Below, in pieces: positions 35,749 through 44,169 of a stretch of 64,000 bases of DNA. Position 1 is the stretch's first letter, and each line of letters opens with the position of its first letter. Origin of the DNA: Pseudodesulfovibrio hydrargyri (GTDB taxonomy: Bacteria > Desulfobacterota > Desulfovibrionia > Desulfovibrionales > Desulfovibrionaceae); contig NZ_LKAQ01000004.1 in NCBI RefSeq assembly GCF_001874525.1, forward strand, positions 495,507 to 559,506. Reading direction: 5' to 3'. The notes beneath the pieces are model-generated. The model was not told where the DNA came from, did no database searches, and saw only the letters and a list, made by a program, of their open reading frames with translations. The translations under genes and the position numbers were made by a program.

Positions 35749-36741
35749 ATGAAGATAGCCGTACTGGGCGCGGGCGCCTGGGGCACCACCCTGGCCGACA
35801 TGCTCGCCAAGAACGGACGGGAGACCACCCTGTGGGCGCGCGAGCCCGAGGTGGCCGCCGACATCCGCAGTCACCGCGAGAACCGGGTCTTCCTGCCCGG
35901 CGTGGCCCTGTCCGACCGCCTCATGGTCGAGTCCGACCCGACGATCGCCTTTGCCGGGGCCGACTACTTCCTGGTGGTCATCCCCAGCCAGTTCATCCGC
36001 CCGGCGCTGGCCGGGTTCCGCGACCTGCTCCCGGAGAGGCCGGTGATCGTCAACGCGTCCAAGGGCATCGAGCTGTCCTCCCTGGCCCCCATCTCCCGCG
36101 TGGTGGGCGAGGCGCTCGAGGGCAAGGCCCCGCGCTACGCGGCCCTGTCCGGCCCGTCGTTTGCGGCCGAGGTCTCGAGGGACATGCCCACGTCCGTGTC
36201 GCTGGGCTGCGAGAGCCACGACCTGGGCCGCGAACTCCAGGAGGCCTTCTCCACCCCGTATTTCCGCGTCTACTACACCCCGGATTACCGGGGCGTGGAA
36301 CTGGGCGGCGCGGTCAAGAACGTCATCGCCATCGCGGCGGGCATCGCCGACGGCCTGGGCTTCGGCCACGACGCCCGGGCGGCCCTGATCACGCGCGGCC
36401 TGGCCGAACTGAGCCGGCTGGGCGAGGCCATGGGCGGCCAGGAACGGACCTTCATGGGGTTGTCCGGCATGGGCGACCTGGTCCTGACCTGCACCGGCGA
36501 CCTGTCGCGCAACCGCCAGGTGGGGCTCAAGCTCGGCCGGGGCCAGACCCTGGACCAGATCATCGGCGAGATGAAGGCCGTGGCCGAGGGCGTCAAGACC
36601 ACCCAGTCCCTGCACGACCTGGCGGCCAAGCTCGAAGTGGAGTTGCCCATCACCGAACAGGTCTATAAGATACTTTATGAAGGCAAAGATCCGGCCAGGG
36701 CCACCACGGACCTGATGAGCCGGGATTTGAAGGACGAATAA
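35749..36741 (+). CDS. gpsA: Glycerol-3-phosphate dehydrogenase (NAD(P)+)
   Basis: GpsA makes sn-glycerol 3-phosphate for phospholipids. The 330-residue protein starts MKIAVLGAGAWGTTLADML (Rossmann GxGxxG), has NASKGIEL, LSGPSFAAEV, the lysine in ELGGAVKNVIAIAAG and GLSGMGDLVLTCTG. AAAAGGAGACATTCC gives a clear start. It heads a run of same-strand genes that now includes an AT-rich insertion. Confidence 0.97.
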   Translation: MKIAVLGAGAWGTTLADMLAKNGRETTLWAREPEVAADIRSHRENRVFLPGVALSDRLMVESDPTIAFAGADYFLVVIPSQFIRPALAGFRDLLPERPVIVNASKGIELSSLAPISRVVGEALEGKAPRYAALSGPSFAAEVSRDMPTSVSLGCESHDLGRELQEAFSTPYFRVYYTPDYRGVELGGAVKNVIAIAAGIADGLGFGHDARAALITRGLAELSRLGEAMGGQERTFMGLSGMGDLVLTCTGDLSRNRQVGLKLGRGQTLDQIIGEMKAVAEGVKTTQSLHDLAAKLEVELPITEQVYKILYEGKDPARATTDLMSRDLKDE

Positions 36742-36753
36742 CCGGAGGGCATC

Positions 36754-37401
36754 ATGTTAGATCAAGAGTTGCTTTCTTCTTTACCCCCAGATCCTATGCT
36801 TGCCATAGGCGTCCTTTATGAAAAGATCTCAGGAAAAAGGACTTATGCTGCGACGTTAGAGGGTTTCTACGTTTTTAAATCTTACTGTGAAAAAATGGGT
36901 CTCAAGTTTCAATACCCTATGATCACTGGAGACCAAGCTCAGATTACGACCAAGATAGCAGCGTTTTACACAAGCATTTTACCTCAAATTAAAGAATATG
37001 AGGTAGCCGCAAAAATAGACTCTTATCTAATAAAGCCTGTGAAAATAACAGCAAAAGACAAAAAAGAAATACAATCTATTTTAAACACCTTAAGGGACAG
37101 AATTAAGGAATGTGATGAAATTGAAGACGACTTCAAACACCGACTACTAGTAAAAGTAAATGAGCTTCAAAGTGAATTGGACAAACCAACATCAGATCTC
37201 GATATGGCTCTTGGGAAAGCTGTCAAAATTGGTCTTACCATTGAAAAATTATGTAATAATACCAAGCCACTGCTTGAACCACTGAGCAAAATCTTTCGCG
37301 TTCTTGATAGGGTGACCAGTAATCATGAAGGGCTACCTCCTTCTAACAATCTTTCGCTCCCCTACGGACCTGAGGACACAACAGATGAAAAAAATTCTTA
37401 A
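36754..37401 (+). CDS. AT-rich accessory protein of unknown function
   Basis: The 215-residue protein is mostly helical and basic, with a likely coiled coil (KDKKEIQSILNTLRDRIKEC, FKHRLLVKVNELQSELDKP) and a proline-bearing C terminus (NHEGLPPSNNLSLP). The base composition is strikingly AT-rich against GC-rich neighbours, indicating recent transfer. It resembles sporadically found helical accessory proteins with a KHRLLKKLE-like segment, but I cannot name a family. The start follows CGGAGGGCATC. Its 3' end overlaps the next gene's start by 17 bases, as if inserted precisely between gpsA and the lipoprotein gene. Confidence 0.8.
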   Translation: MLDQELLSSLPPDPMLAIGVLYEKISGKRTYAATLEGFYVFKSYCEKMGLKFQYPMITGDQAQITTKIAAFYTSILPQIKEYEVAAKIDSYLIKPVKITAKDKKEIQSILNTLRDRIKECDEIEDDFKHRLLVKVNELQSELDKPTSDLDMALGKAVKIGLTIEKLCNNTKPLLEPLSKIFRVLDRVTSNHEGLPPSNNLSLPYGPEDTTDEKNS

Positions 37402-37645
37402 GTTGGCACTGGTCCTCTTTTTACTCGGCGGCTGCTCCAAGCCCTGGACCCACCCGGAATACTCGGGCGCGACCCTGGACCGCATGTTCAAGAACGACTC
37501 GGTCCAGTGCGAGGTCGTGGCCGGGGAGAAGTACCCCCTGGACAAGCACAAGCAGAACAAGGAATTCATCATGTGCATGACCGACAAGGGCTGGAACTAC
37601 CACCCGGACGGCCAGGGCATCACCTTCCAGACCAAGCCGCGCTAG
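37385..37645 (+). CDS. Small putative lipoprotein
   Basis: The 86-residue protein has a lipoprotein signal (MKKILKLALVLFLLGGC, lipobox LGGC) and a small polar mature part with two further cysteines (SVQCEVVAGE, FIMCMTDKGW) and aromatic residues. It would be lipidated and anchored to the inner or outer membrane. No family is recognised. Its start codon lies inside the AT-rich upstream gene. GC content returns to normal within its first 60 bases, so the gene is probably resident. Confidence 0.75.
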   Translation: MKKILKLALVLFLLGGCSKPWTHPEYSGATLDRMFKNDSVQCEVVAGEKYPLDKHKQNKEFIMCMTDKGWNYHPDGQGITFQTKPR

Positions 37646-37657
37646 GCGGGATCCGCC

Positions 37658-39154
37658 ATGGCTGAACGTCCGGTTCTCGTACTCGGCTCCACGGGCTACG
37701 TGGGCGGGCGGCTGGTGCCGCTGCTGCTCGCGCGCGGCCACCGGGTGCGCGCCGCCGGACGCAGCGTGGAGAAGATCCGGGGCCGCTCCTGGGGCGACAA
37801 GGTCGAGGCCGTGCGCGCGGACATGCACGATCCCGACAGCCTGAAACGGGCGGCCGAGGGGTGCGACGCCGCCTTCTACCTCGTCCACTCCATGACCCGG
37901 CCGGGCCGCGACTTCGCGGAACAGGAGCGCGACGCGGCCTACAACATGGTCCGGGCCGCCGAACACGCGAAGTTGAAAAGGATCATCTACCTGGGCGGCC
38001 TGGGCGAGGACCGCGAGGACCATCCCCTTTCCAAGCATCTGCGCTCCAGGGCCGAGGTGGGCCGCATCCTGACGCTGGGCCCGGCCCGGGTGACCACCCT
38101 GCGCGCGGCCCAGATCATCGGCTCGGGCTCCTCGTCCTTCGAGCTGGTCCGCTACCTGGCCGACCGGCTGCCGTTCATGATCACCCCGGCCTGGGTGCGC
38201 ACCAGAACCCAGCCCATCGCCATCCGCAACGTGCTCGGCTATCTCGCCGGGTGCCTGGAGAACGCGGCCACGGCCGGGCTGACGCTGGACATCGGCGGGC
38301 CGGACGTCCTGTCTTACGCGGAGTTGTTCCACCTCTACGCCGAGGTGGCCGGCATCCCCCGGCGGCGGCTGCTGCCCCTGCCCTTCGTCTCTCCCCGGCT
38401 GTCCTCCTTCTGGGTCTCGCTGATCACCCCGGTGCCCATGGCCCTGTCCCGGGCGCTCATCGACGGGCTGCGCAACGAGGTGGTCTGCCGGGACACGCGC
38501 ATCCGCGACCTCGTGCCCCAGGACCTGCTGTCCTGCCGCGAGGCCATCCGCCTGGCCCTGGAAAAGACCAAGCAGCAGGCCGTGGAGACCTGCCTGTTCG
38601 ACGTGGGCTCCGCCTGCATGCCCGAGTGGGCCTCGGCCGACGACCCGCTCTACGCGGGCGGCACCCGGTTCGAGATGGGCTACCGGGCCCGGCTCCAGGG
38701 CGACCCGGGCAAGGTCTGGGAACAGGTGGCCCGCATCGGCGGGGAACAGGGCTGGTATTTCGGCGACCCGTTGTGGCGGCTGCGCGGCTTCATCGACCGG
38801 CTCATGGCCGGGCCGGGAATGAAGCGGGGCCGCCCCCACGGCGACCGGGCCCCGCGCGTGGGCGACGCCCTGGACTTCTGGCGGGTGCTCGCCTCGGACA
38901 AGGGGCGGCGGCTTCTGCTCCTGGCCGAGATGCGCCTGCCCGGCGAAGCGCTGCTGGAATTCCGCATGGACACCCAGTGGGAAAACGCGGTGGACCTGTC
39001 CATGACCGCCAAGTTCCTGCCGCGCGGCCTGACCGGCATCCTCTACTGGTACGCCATGTATCCCTTCCACGTGGTGCTCTTCAAGAACATCATCGAGAAC
39101 ATCTCCGACCTGGCCGGGACCATCCTGTACGAGCCCGCCCGGAGGGTGCGCTAG
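37658..39154 (+). CDS. NAD-dependent epimerase domain protein with DUF2867
   Basis: The 498-residue protein has an N-terminal Rossmann/SDR domain (VLVLGSTGYVGGRLVPLLLARGH, then RIIYLGGLGEDREDHPLSKHL) and a C-terminal DUF2867 domain with the segments AEMRLPGEALLEFRM and LTGILYWYAMYPFHVVLF. This two-domain layout is found in many bacteria; the reaction is not known, although fused oxidoreductase and lipid-related roles have been suggested. It begins 12 bases after the lipoprotein stop codon and ends 2 bases before cbiD. Confidence 0.88.
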   Translation: MAERPVLVLGSTGYVGGRLVPLLLARGHRVRAAGRSVEKIRGRSWGDKVEAVRADMHDPDSLKRAAEGCDAAFYLVHSMTRPGRDFAEQERDAAYNMVRAAEHAKLKRIIYLGGLGEDREDHPLSKHLRSRAEVGRILTLGPARVTTLRAAQIIGSGSSSFELVRYLADRLPFMITPAWVRTRTQPIAIRNVLGYLAGCLENAATAGLTLDIGGPDVLSYAELFHLYAEVAGIPRRRLLPLPFVSPRLSSFWVSLITPVPMALSRALIDGLRNEVVCRDTRIRDLVPQDLLSCREAIRLALEKTKQQAVETCLFDVGSACMPEWASADDPLYAGGTRFEMGYRARLQGDPGKVWEQVARIGGEQGWYFGDPLWRLRGFIDRLMAGPGMKRGRPHGDRAPRVGDALDFWRVLASDKGRRLLLLAEMRLPGEALLEFRMDTQWENAVDLSMTAKFLPRGLTGILYWYAMYPFHVVLFKNIIENISDLAGTILYEPARRVR

Positions 39155-39156
39155 CC

Positions 39157-40233
39157 GTGGCGAAAACCCTTCGGAACGGCCGGACCACCGGCTCCTGCGC
39201 CTCGGCCGCGGCCATGGCCGGGGTGCGCTTCCTGCTCACGGGCGAACGCCCAAAGACCGTGGACGTCCCCCTGCCGCCGGGCGGCACCCTGGCCGTGCCC
39301 ATCGAACGCATGGAGCCCGGGGACGGCGGGGTGCGCGTGACCGTGGTCAAGGACGGCGGCGACGACCCGGACGTGACCCACGGCCACGACATCCAGGCCG
39401 TGGTGAGCCTGGAGCCGGGCGAGACCTCGCCGCCCGCCGTGTTTCTGGACGGCGGCAAGGGGGTGGGCCGGGCGACCCTGCCGGGACTGCCCGTGGCCGT
39501 GGGGGAACCGGCCATCAACCCGGAGCCGCGCAAGCAGATAGAGGCCGCCGTCCGACTGGCCGCGAAAGGATTCGCCGGGCGCATCCTGGTGACCGTGGAG
39601 GTCCCGGAGGGCGAGACCATCGCCAAGGCGACCATGAATCCGCGCCTGGGCATCGTCGGCGGCATCTCCATCCTCGGCACCCAGGGCATCGTCAAGCCCT
39701 ACTCCCACGCATCCTTCAAGGCGACCATCGCGGAAGGGCTGAGCGTGGCCCGGGCCCAGAACCTCGACCGGGTGGTCTTCACCACGGGCAGGCGCAGCGA
39801 GCGGTTCTATATGAACAGCCGCCCGGATACCCCGGAGACCGCCCTGATCCAGGCCGCCGACTTCTTCGCCTTTTCCATGCGCGCGGCAATGGAGCACGGG
39901 TTTACCGAGGTCGTCTGGGCCGTGTTCTTCGGCAAGCTGGTCAAGCAGGCCCAGGGGCTGGAGTACACCCACGCCAAAACCCACCCCGTGGACTTCGTCC
40001 TGCTGGCTAAGCGCTGCCTGGAGGCGGGCATCGACCCGGCGCGCGTCCCGGCGGTGCGCGAAGCCAACACAGCGGCCCAGGTCCTCGACATGCTCCGGGA
40101 CGATCCGGCCCGGAATAATTTTATTAAATTGCTGGTAAAGAAAGCGGCCGGGCATGCCGATAAGTGGGCAGGCAACAAGAGCAATGTTTCCTACGCGGTG
40201 TTCGACTTCGACGGACACGCCCTGGGAGGCTAG
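39157..40233 (+). CDS. cbiD: Cobalt-precorrin-5B C1-methyltransferase
   Basis: CbiD methylates C1 in the anaerobic B12 route. The 358-residue protein begins with GTG and shows the family landmarks LRNGRTTGSCASAAAMAG, TKNPGVV-equivalent segments, LGIVGGISILGTQGIVKPYS, and FTTGRRSERF. GGAGGG lies about 11 bases upstream. It is distant from the other cbi genes of this window but on a shared gene run with the DUF2867 protein. Confidence 0.94.
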   Translation: MAKTLRNGRTTGSCASAAAMAGVRFLLTGERPKTVDVPLPPGGTLAVPIERMEPGDGGVRVTVVKDGGDDPDVTHGHDIQAVVSLEPGETSPPAVFLDGGKGVGRATLPGLPVAVGEPAINPEPRKQIEAAVRLAAKGFAGRILVTVEVPEGETIAKATMNPRLGIVGGISILGTQGIVKPYSHASFKATIAEGLSVARAQNLDRVVFTTGRRSERFYMNSRPDTPETALIQAADFFAFSMRAAMEHGFTEVVWAVFFGKLVKQAQGLEYTHAKTHPVDFVLLAKRCLEAGIDPARVPAVREANTAAQVLDMLRDDPARNNFIKLLVKKAAGHADKWAGNKSNVSYAVFDFDGHALGG

Positions 40234-40295
40234 GCCCGGCGCACGACAACAACGCACGCGCCCGGCGGAAACGACAAGATGATGAAGGGGCGCAC

Positions 40296-41135
40296 ATGCC
40301 GATTCTTTCCCTCGTGATCCCGAACCATGACTACGGCCGGTTCAGCGACAGGCTCTTCGCTTCGCTGGCCGCGCAGACCATGGGGCTTCGCGACGTGGAA
40401 ATCCTGTTCGTGGACGACGCGAGCGGCGACGATTCCGTGGCCAGGGCCGAGCAGTGGGCCGGACGGCTCGACTGCGAGCGGTTCGCCGTGGAGCGGCTGG
40501 AACGCGTGGGCAGGCCCGGTCCGGTGCGCAACCACGGCCTGGCCATGGCCCGGGGCCGCTATCTGTTCTGCCTGGACCCGGACGACGCCCTGCGCCCGGA
40601 CTTCATGGCCCGGTGCGTCGAGGCCCTGGAGGCCAATCCCGGGATCACCGGGGTCTACCCGGACTATTACGAACACACCCCGACGGCCTGCCGCGAGACG
40701 CGGCTGCCCGACTTCAACCAGGGGTTGCTGCGCGTGCAGAACATCCTGCCACCCACGGCCATGTATCGCCGCGAAGTGTGGGACGCGGGCCTGCGCTACC
40801 GCGACAACACCGATTACGAGGATTGGGACTTCTGGGTACAGTGCGTGGCGGCCGGGGCGCGCTTCCTGCACCTTCCCGCGCCCCTCTACGACTACCATTT
40901 CCACGACCAAAACTTTTCCTACAGGGCGCGTCTGAACGACGGTCCCGCCAAGGCGGCCATCGTCCGCAACAACCCCGGATTCTTCCACCCCGAGGTCGCG
41001 CAGTGGGCCGAGGACCTGCATCGCGGCCGCCTCCACTCCCAATCCTTCACCCGGGGGCACATCCCTTCCCCCAACGACATCAGGGCCCTGTTCAAGGCCA
41101 TCGAGGAAACGGTCCTGACCGCTTCCGGCTTTTAA
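40296..41135 (+). CDS. Family 2 glycosyltransferase
   Basis: The 279-residue protein has the GT-A fold start MPILSLVIPNHDYGRFS, the first acidic motif ILFVDDASGDDS and the DxD-like CLDPDDALRPDF, followed by YEDWDFWVQ, typical of GT2. It likely adds a sugar to a surface polysaccharide or lipid. No polysaccharide genes are adjacent. The start at 40296 is chosen because the fold begins immediately after it. Confidence 0.9.
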   Translation: MPILSLVIPNHDYGRFSDRLFASLAAQTMGLRDVEILFVDDASGDDSVARAEQWAGRLDCERFAVERLERVGRPGPVRNHGLAMARGRYLFCLDPDDALRPDFMARCVEALEANPGITGVYPDYYEHTPTACRETRLPDFNQGLLRVQNILPPTAMYRREVWDAGLRYRDNTDYEDWDFWVQCVAAGARFLHLPAPLYDYHFHDQNFSYRARLNDGPAKAAIVRNNPGFFHPEVAQWAEDLHRGRLHSQSFTRGHIPSPNDIRALFKAIEETVLTASGF

Positions 41136-41180
41136 GGGGAGCACGAGAGAAAAGCGGCCATGTGCCGATCAGCGGAAAGC

Positions 41181-41207
41181 AAAAGGCCGTCCATCGGGAC
41201 GGCCTTT
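41181..41207. terminator. Bidirectional terminator between convergent genes
   Basis: An 11-bp stem AAAGGCCGTCC closes an ATCG loop. The minus strand has TTTTGCTTT after the stem (for transaldolase); the plus strand has only TTTG (for the glycosyltransferase). Confidence 0.75.
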
Positions 41208-41217
41208 GTCATGGATT

Positions 41218-41868
41218 CTACTCGCCTTTCTGAAACGCCTCCCAGTCGGCCAGAAACGCCGCCAGCCCCTTGTCGGTCAGGGGGTGGTGCATGAGCTGCA
41301 TGATCGTGGCGTACGGCAGGGTGACGACGTCCGCGCCGATCAGCCCGGCATCGAGCACGTGCAGGGGGTGGCGTACCGAGGCCACCAGGATCTTGGTGTC
41401 GAAACCGTAGTTGTCGAACAGGGTCCGCATCTGGTCCACGCCCTCCATGCCGGACTGGCTCAGCCCGTCGAGCCTGCCCACGAAAGGCGAGACATAGGTG
41501 GCCCCGAGCTTGGCCGCGAGCAAAGCCTGGGTGGGCGAGAAGACCAGGGTCACGTTGGTCCTGATGCCGCGCTCGGTCAGTTCCCGGAGGGCCTTGAGCC
41601 CCTCGGGGATCATCGGAATCTTGACCACCACGTTGGTCCCGAAGGAGACCAGGTCCTTGGCTTCCTTGATCATCTGCTCGTGGCTGGTGCCGATGACCTC
41701 CAGGGAGACCGGGCCGTCGACCATCTCGCAGATGCGCGCGGCCTGCTTGCGCCAGTCGCCGCCCTCGCGGGACATGAGCGTCGGGTTGGTGGTCACGCCG
41801 TCGAGCAGGCCGAGTTCACCCACTTCGCGGATCTGGTCCAGGTTGGCGGTATCGAGAAAGAATTGCAT
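41218..41868 (-). CDS. Transaldolase-like protein (TalC/fructose-6-phosphate aldolase type)
   Basis: The 216-residue protein is of the small transaldolase class: MQFFLDTANLDQIREVGE, LDGVTTNPTLMSREG, the Schiff-base lysine in NVVVKIPMIPEGLKAL and FVGRLDGLSQSGMEG. This class acts in the pentose phosphate pathway or cleaves fructose 6-phosphate. Start is set by TTAGGAGGAACC immediately before the ATG. Confidence 0.93.
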   Translation of the reverse strand: MQFFLDTANLDQIREVGELGLLDGVTTNPTLMSREGGDWRKQAARICEMVDGPVSLEVIGTSHEQMIKEAKDLVSFGTNVVVKIPMIPEGLKALRELTERGIRTNVTLVFSPTQALLAAKLGATYVSPFVGRLDGLSQSGMEGVDQMRTLFDNYGFDTKILVASVRHPLHVLDAGLIGADVVTLPYATIMQLMHHPLTDKGLAAFLADWEAFQKGE

Positions 41869-42014
41869 GGTTCCTCCTAAGTGGTCGGGCGGGACGCGCC
41901 GGGTTTGCCCGGGTGTGATAACATAAACAAAATAAAGTGGAAACCTTCCGCAAGCGTTTTCACCACCCGCGCATTGCCCTTCCCCCCCGGCCCGGTTTCG
42001 TTTACATAGGGACA

Positions 42015-43259
42015 ATGACCAAGATGGAACCCGTCCGCATCATCGGGCTGTCGCCCGGCTCCCTCACCCCCTCCGGCTCCGCGAAAGAGGCCCTGGCCCG
42101 GGCCGACCTCGTGGTCGGCGGCAAGCGGCTGCTGGCCGCCTGCCCGGACTCGCTGATACCGGAGAGCGCCCACCGGCTGGCCATCGCCGGGCCGCTCAAT
42201 CCGATCATCGAGGCCGTGCGCAAGAACGCCCGCAAGGGGCGCAAGGTGGTGGTCCTGGCCGACGGCGACCCGCTTTTCTTCGGCATCGGCAAGCGGCTGG
42301 GCGAGGAGCTGGGCCGCGAGAACCTGCTTATCGAGCCGAGCCTGTCCACCGTGCAGCTGGCCGCGGCCCGGCTGGCCCTGCCGTGGCAGCATATGGACTT
42401 CGTTTCCCTGCACGGCCGCGACGACTTTTCCCCGCTGTACGCCGCCTTGGTGCGCGCGGACCTGATCGCGGTCTTCACCGACGCGGTGAACTCGCCCGCC
42501 GAGGTGGCCCGCGCCCTGCTGGAGCGCGGCGCGGACTGCTTCTCCATGACCGTGCTCGAAAACCTGGGCGCGGCGGACGAGATGATCCGGCCCCTGGCCC
42601 TGTGGGAAACCTGGGGCATGGAGTTCTCGCCGCTCAACCTGATCGTCCTGGAGCGCCAGTATCCGCCGGAGATCGCCCTGTCCCTGGGCATCCCGGACCA
42701 TTTCTACCTGCACCAGAAAAACCTGATCACCAAGCTGCCCGTGCGCGCGGCCGGGCTGGCCCACCTGGGCGTGGCCCCGGACTCCACGGTCTGGGACCTG
42801 GGCGCGGGCTGCGGGTCCGTGTCCATCGAGGCCTCGCATCTGGCCCGGCGCGGCCGGGTCTTCGCCGTGGAACGCAACAAGACCCGCGCGGCCATGATCC
42901 GCGAGAACATCCGGCGCACCGGGGCGTGGCTGGTGGACGTGGTCCTCGGCGAGATGCCCGGGGCCCTGGAAGGGCTGCCCGAGCCGGACCGCATCTTCAT
43001 CGGCGGGGGATTGGGCGGGGAATCCAACCAGGACACCGCCCTGCTCGAGACCGCCTGCCGCAAGCTCAAACCGCGCGGACGGGTGGTGGTCCACTGCATC
43101 CTGCTCGACTCCCTGCACGCGGCCAAGGATCATTTCCAGTCCCTGGGCTGGCACTTCGGCGTGACCCAGCTCCAGGCCTCGGCCACGGACTCCCTGGCCG
43201 GTGACCTGCGCTTCAAGGCGCAGAATCCGGTCTTCGTGCTCTGGGCCGAAAAGCCCTAG
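42015..43259 (+). CDS. Bifunctional cobalt-precorrin-7 C5/C15-methyltransferase CbiE-CbiT
   Basis: The 414-residue fusion has an N-terminal tetrapyrrole methylase (GLSPGSLTPSGSAKEALARADLVVGG, LADGDPLFFGIGKRL) like CbiE and a C-terminal SAM methyltransferase (VWDLGAGCGSVSIEAS, ERNKTRAAMIRENIRR) like CbiT. The fused form is CobL/CbiET. It methylates C5 and C15 and decarboxylates C12 in corrin synthesis. The start at 42015 follows AGGGACA. Confidence 0.93.
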   Translation: MTKMEPVRIIGLSPGSLTPSGSAKEALARADLVVGGKRLLAACPDSLIPESAHRLAIAGPLNPIIEAVRKNARKGRKVVVLADGDPLFFGIGKRLGEELGRENLLIEPSLSTVQLAAARLALPWQHMDFVSLHGRDDFSPLYAALVRADLIAVFTDAVNSPAEVARALLERGADCFSMTVLENLGAADEMIRPLALWETWGMEFSPLNLIVLERQYPPEIALSLGIPDHFYLHQKNLITKLPVRAAGLAHLGVAPDSTVWDLGAGCGSVSIEASHLARRGRVFAVERNKTRAAMIRENIRRTGAWLVDVVLGEMPGALEGLPEPDRIFIGGGLGGESNQDTALLETACRKLKPRGRVVVHCILLDSLHAAKDHFQSLGWHFGVTQLQASATDSLAGDLRFKAQNPVFVLWAEKP

Positions 43260-43267
43260 CGGACGCC

Positions 43268-44068
43268 TCAGCGAACCTCCATGCCCGCTCCCTTGGGGAG
43301 CACGACGGACCGGCGGCAATACCTGTCCACCAGCCGCTCGTAGGTCCCGTTCCGGCGGATGGCCTCGAGGCCCTTGTCGAAACGGTCCAGGAGCTCGCGC
43401 CCCCCGGGGTAGTTTTTGGAGACCATGAGGTGCTGCGGATTAAGGTTCCAGGGCGTGGGGGTGGACCGGAAGAGATGGGCGCGGCTGGGAAAGATGCGGT
43501 TGATCAGGGTCCAGCCCACCAATTCGTCCTCGGCGAACAGGGCGGCCCGCAGCTCCCACAGCCTGCGCACGCCCGAGGCCTCCCCCGGGGCGTAGTCCAC
43601 CTTCAACCCCTTCCGCTTGAAAATCTCCTCGTAGTAATGGCCCGAGGTCCCGGCGATGGTGTAGTCGCTCAGGGCGTCCAGGGAGGTGTAGTCGAACTCG
43701 CCCATCCGCCCCTTGAGGTAGAAGAAGACGTTGCGGCAGACCCAGATGGACTCGCTGAACCAGGCGTATTCGGCACGCTTGTCCGTGCGGGCGTAGGGGT
43801 AGGCCCCGAAGGCCTCGCCCTCCCGGATCATCATGGCGCAGCGCCGCCAGGGGCGGTACAGGACCTTGGTTTCCAGCCCGGCCTCGGCAAAGGCGGCCAC
43901 GACGATTTCGGTGAGCAGGCCCGGACGCTCCCCCTTGCTCAGAACGTACGGCGGGTACTCGTCGGTCACGAGGACGACCGGACCCTCGGCCCGGGCCGGG
44001 AGACCACCCGGAAGAACGAGGAGCGGAATCAGGACGGCGGGCAGGAGAAGAACGGATAGCCGAATCAT
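43268..44068 (-). CDS. Periplasmic amino-acid-type solute-binding protein (family 3)
   Basis: The 266-residue protein has a signal peptide (MIRLSVLLLPAVLIPLLVLPG to about ARAEG) and the family-3 solute-binding fold: DEYPPYVLSKGERPGLLTEIV, TDKRAEYAWFSESIW and a C-terminal FDKGLEAIRRNGTYERLVDRY. No ABC permease or ATPase gene is adjacent, so it may serve a distant transporter or act as an environmental sensor. A second such orphan occurs at 58340. The ligand is not known. Confidence 0.88.
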   Translation of the reverse strand: MIRLSVLLLPAVLIPLLVLPGGLPARAEGPVVLVTDEYPPYVLSKGERPGLLTEIVVAAFAEAGLETKVLYRPWRRCAMMIREGEAFGAYPYARTDKRAEYAWFSESIWVCRNVFFYLKGRMGEFDYTSLDALSDYTIAGTSGHYYEEIFKRKGLKVDYAPGEASGVRRLWELRAALFAEDELVGWTLINRIFPSRAHLFRSTPTPWNLNPQHLMVSKNYPGGRELLDRFDKGLEAIRRNGTYERLVDRYCRRSVVLPKGAGMEVR

Positions 44069-44169
44069 GCCTTGTGATAACACGCTCCGGCCCTGTTCGC
44101 CCTTATTTTTTTTGCCTGCCCCACAGCAAAGTGTGGCACCCCCGATCCGCATGTATTACCCTGCGCACC

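Noticed and set aside
33561..36668. 1035-codon open frame on the plus strand
   Set aside because: It is antisense to the chemoreceptor and out of frame with gpsA, has a proline, glycine and arginine bias typical of GC-rich shadow frames, and shows no domain.
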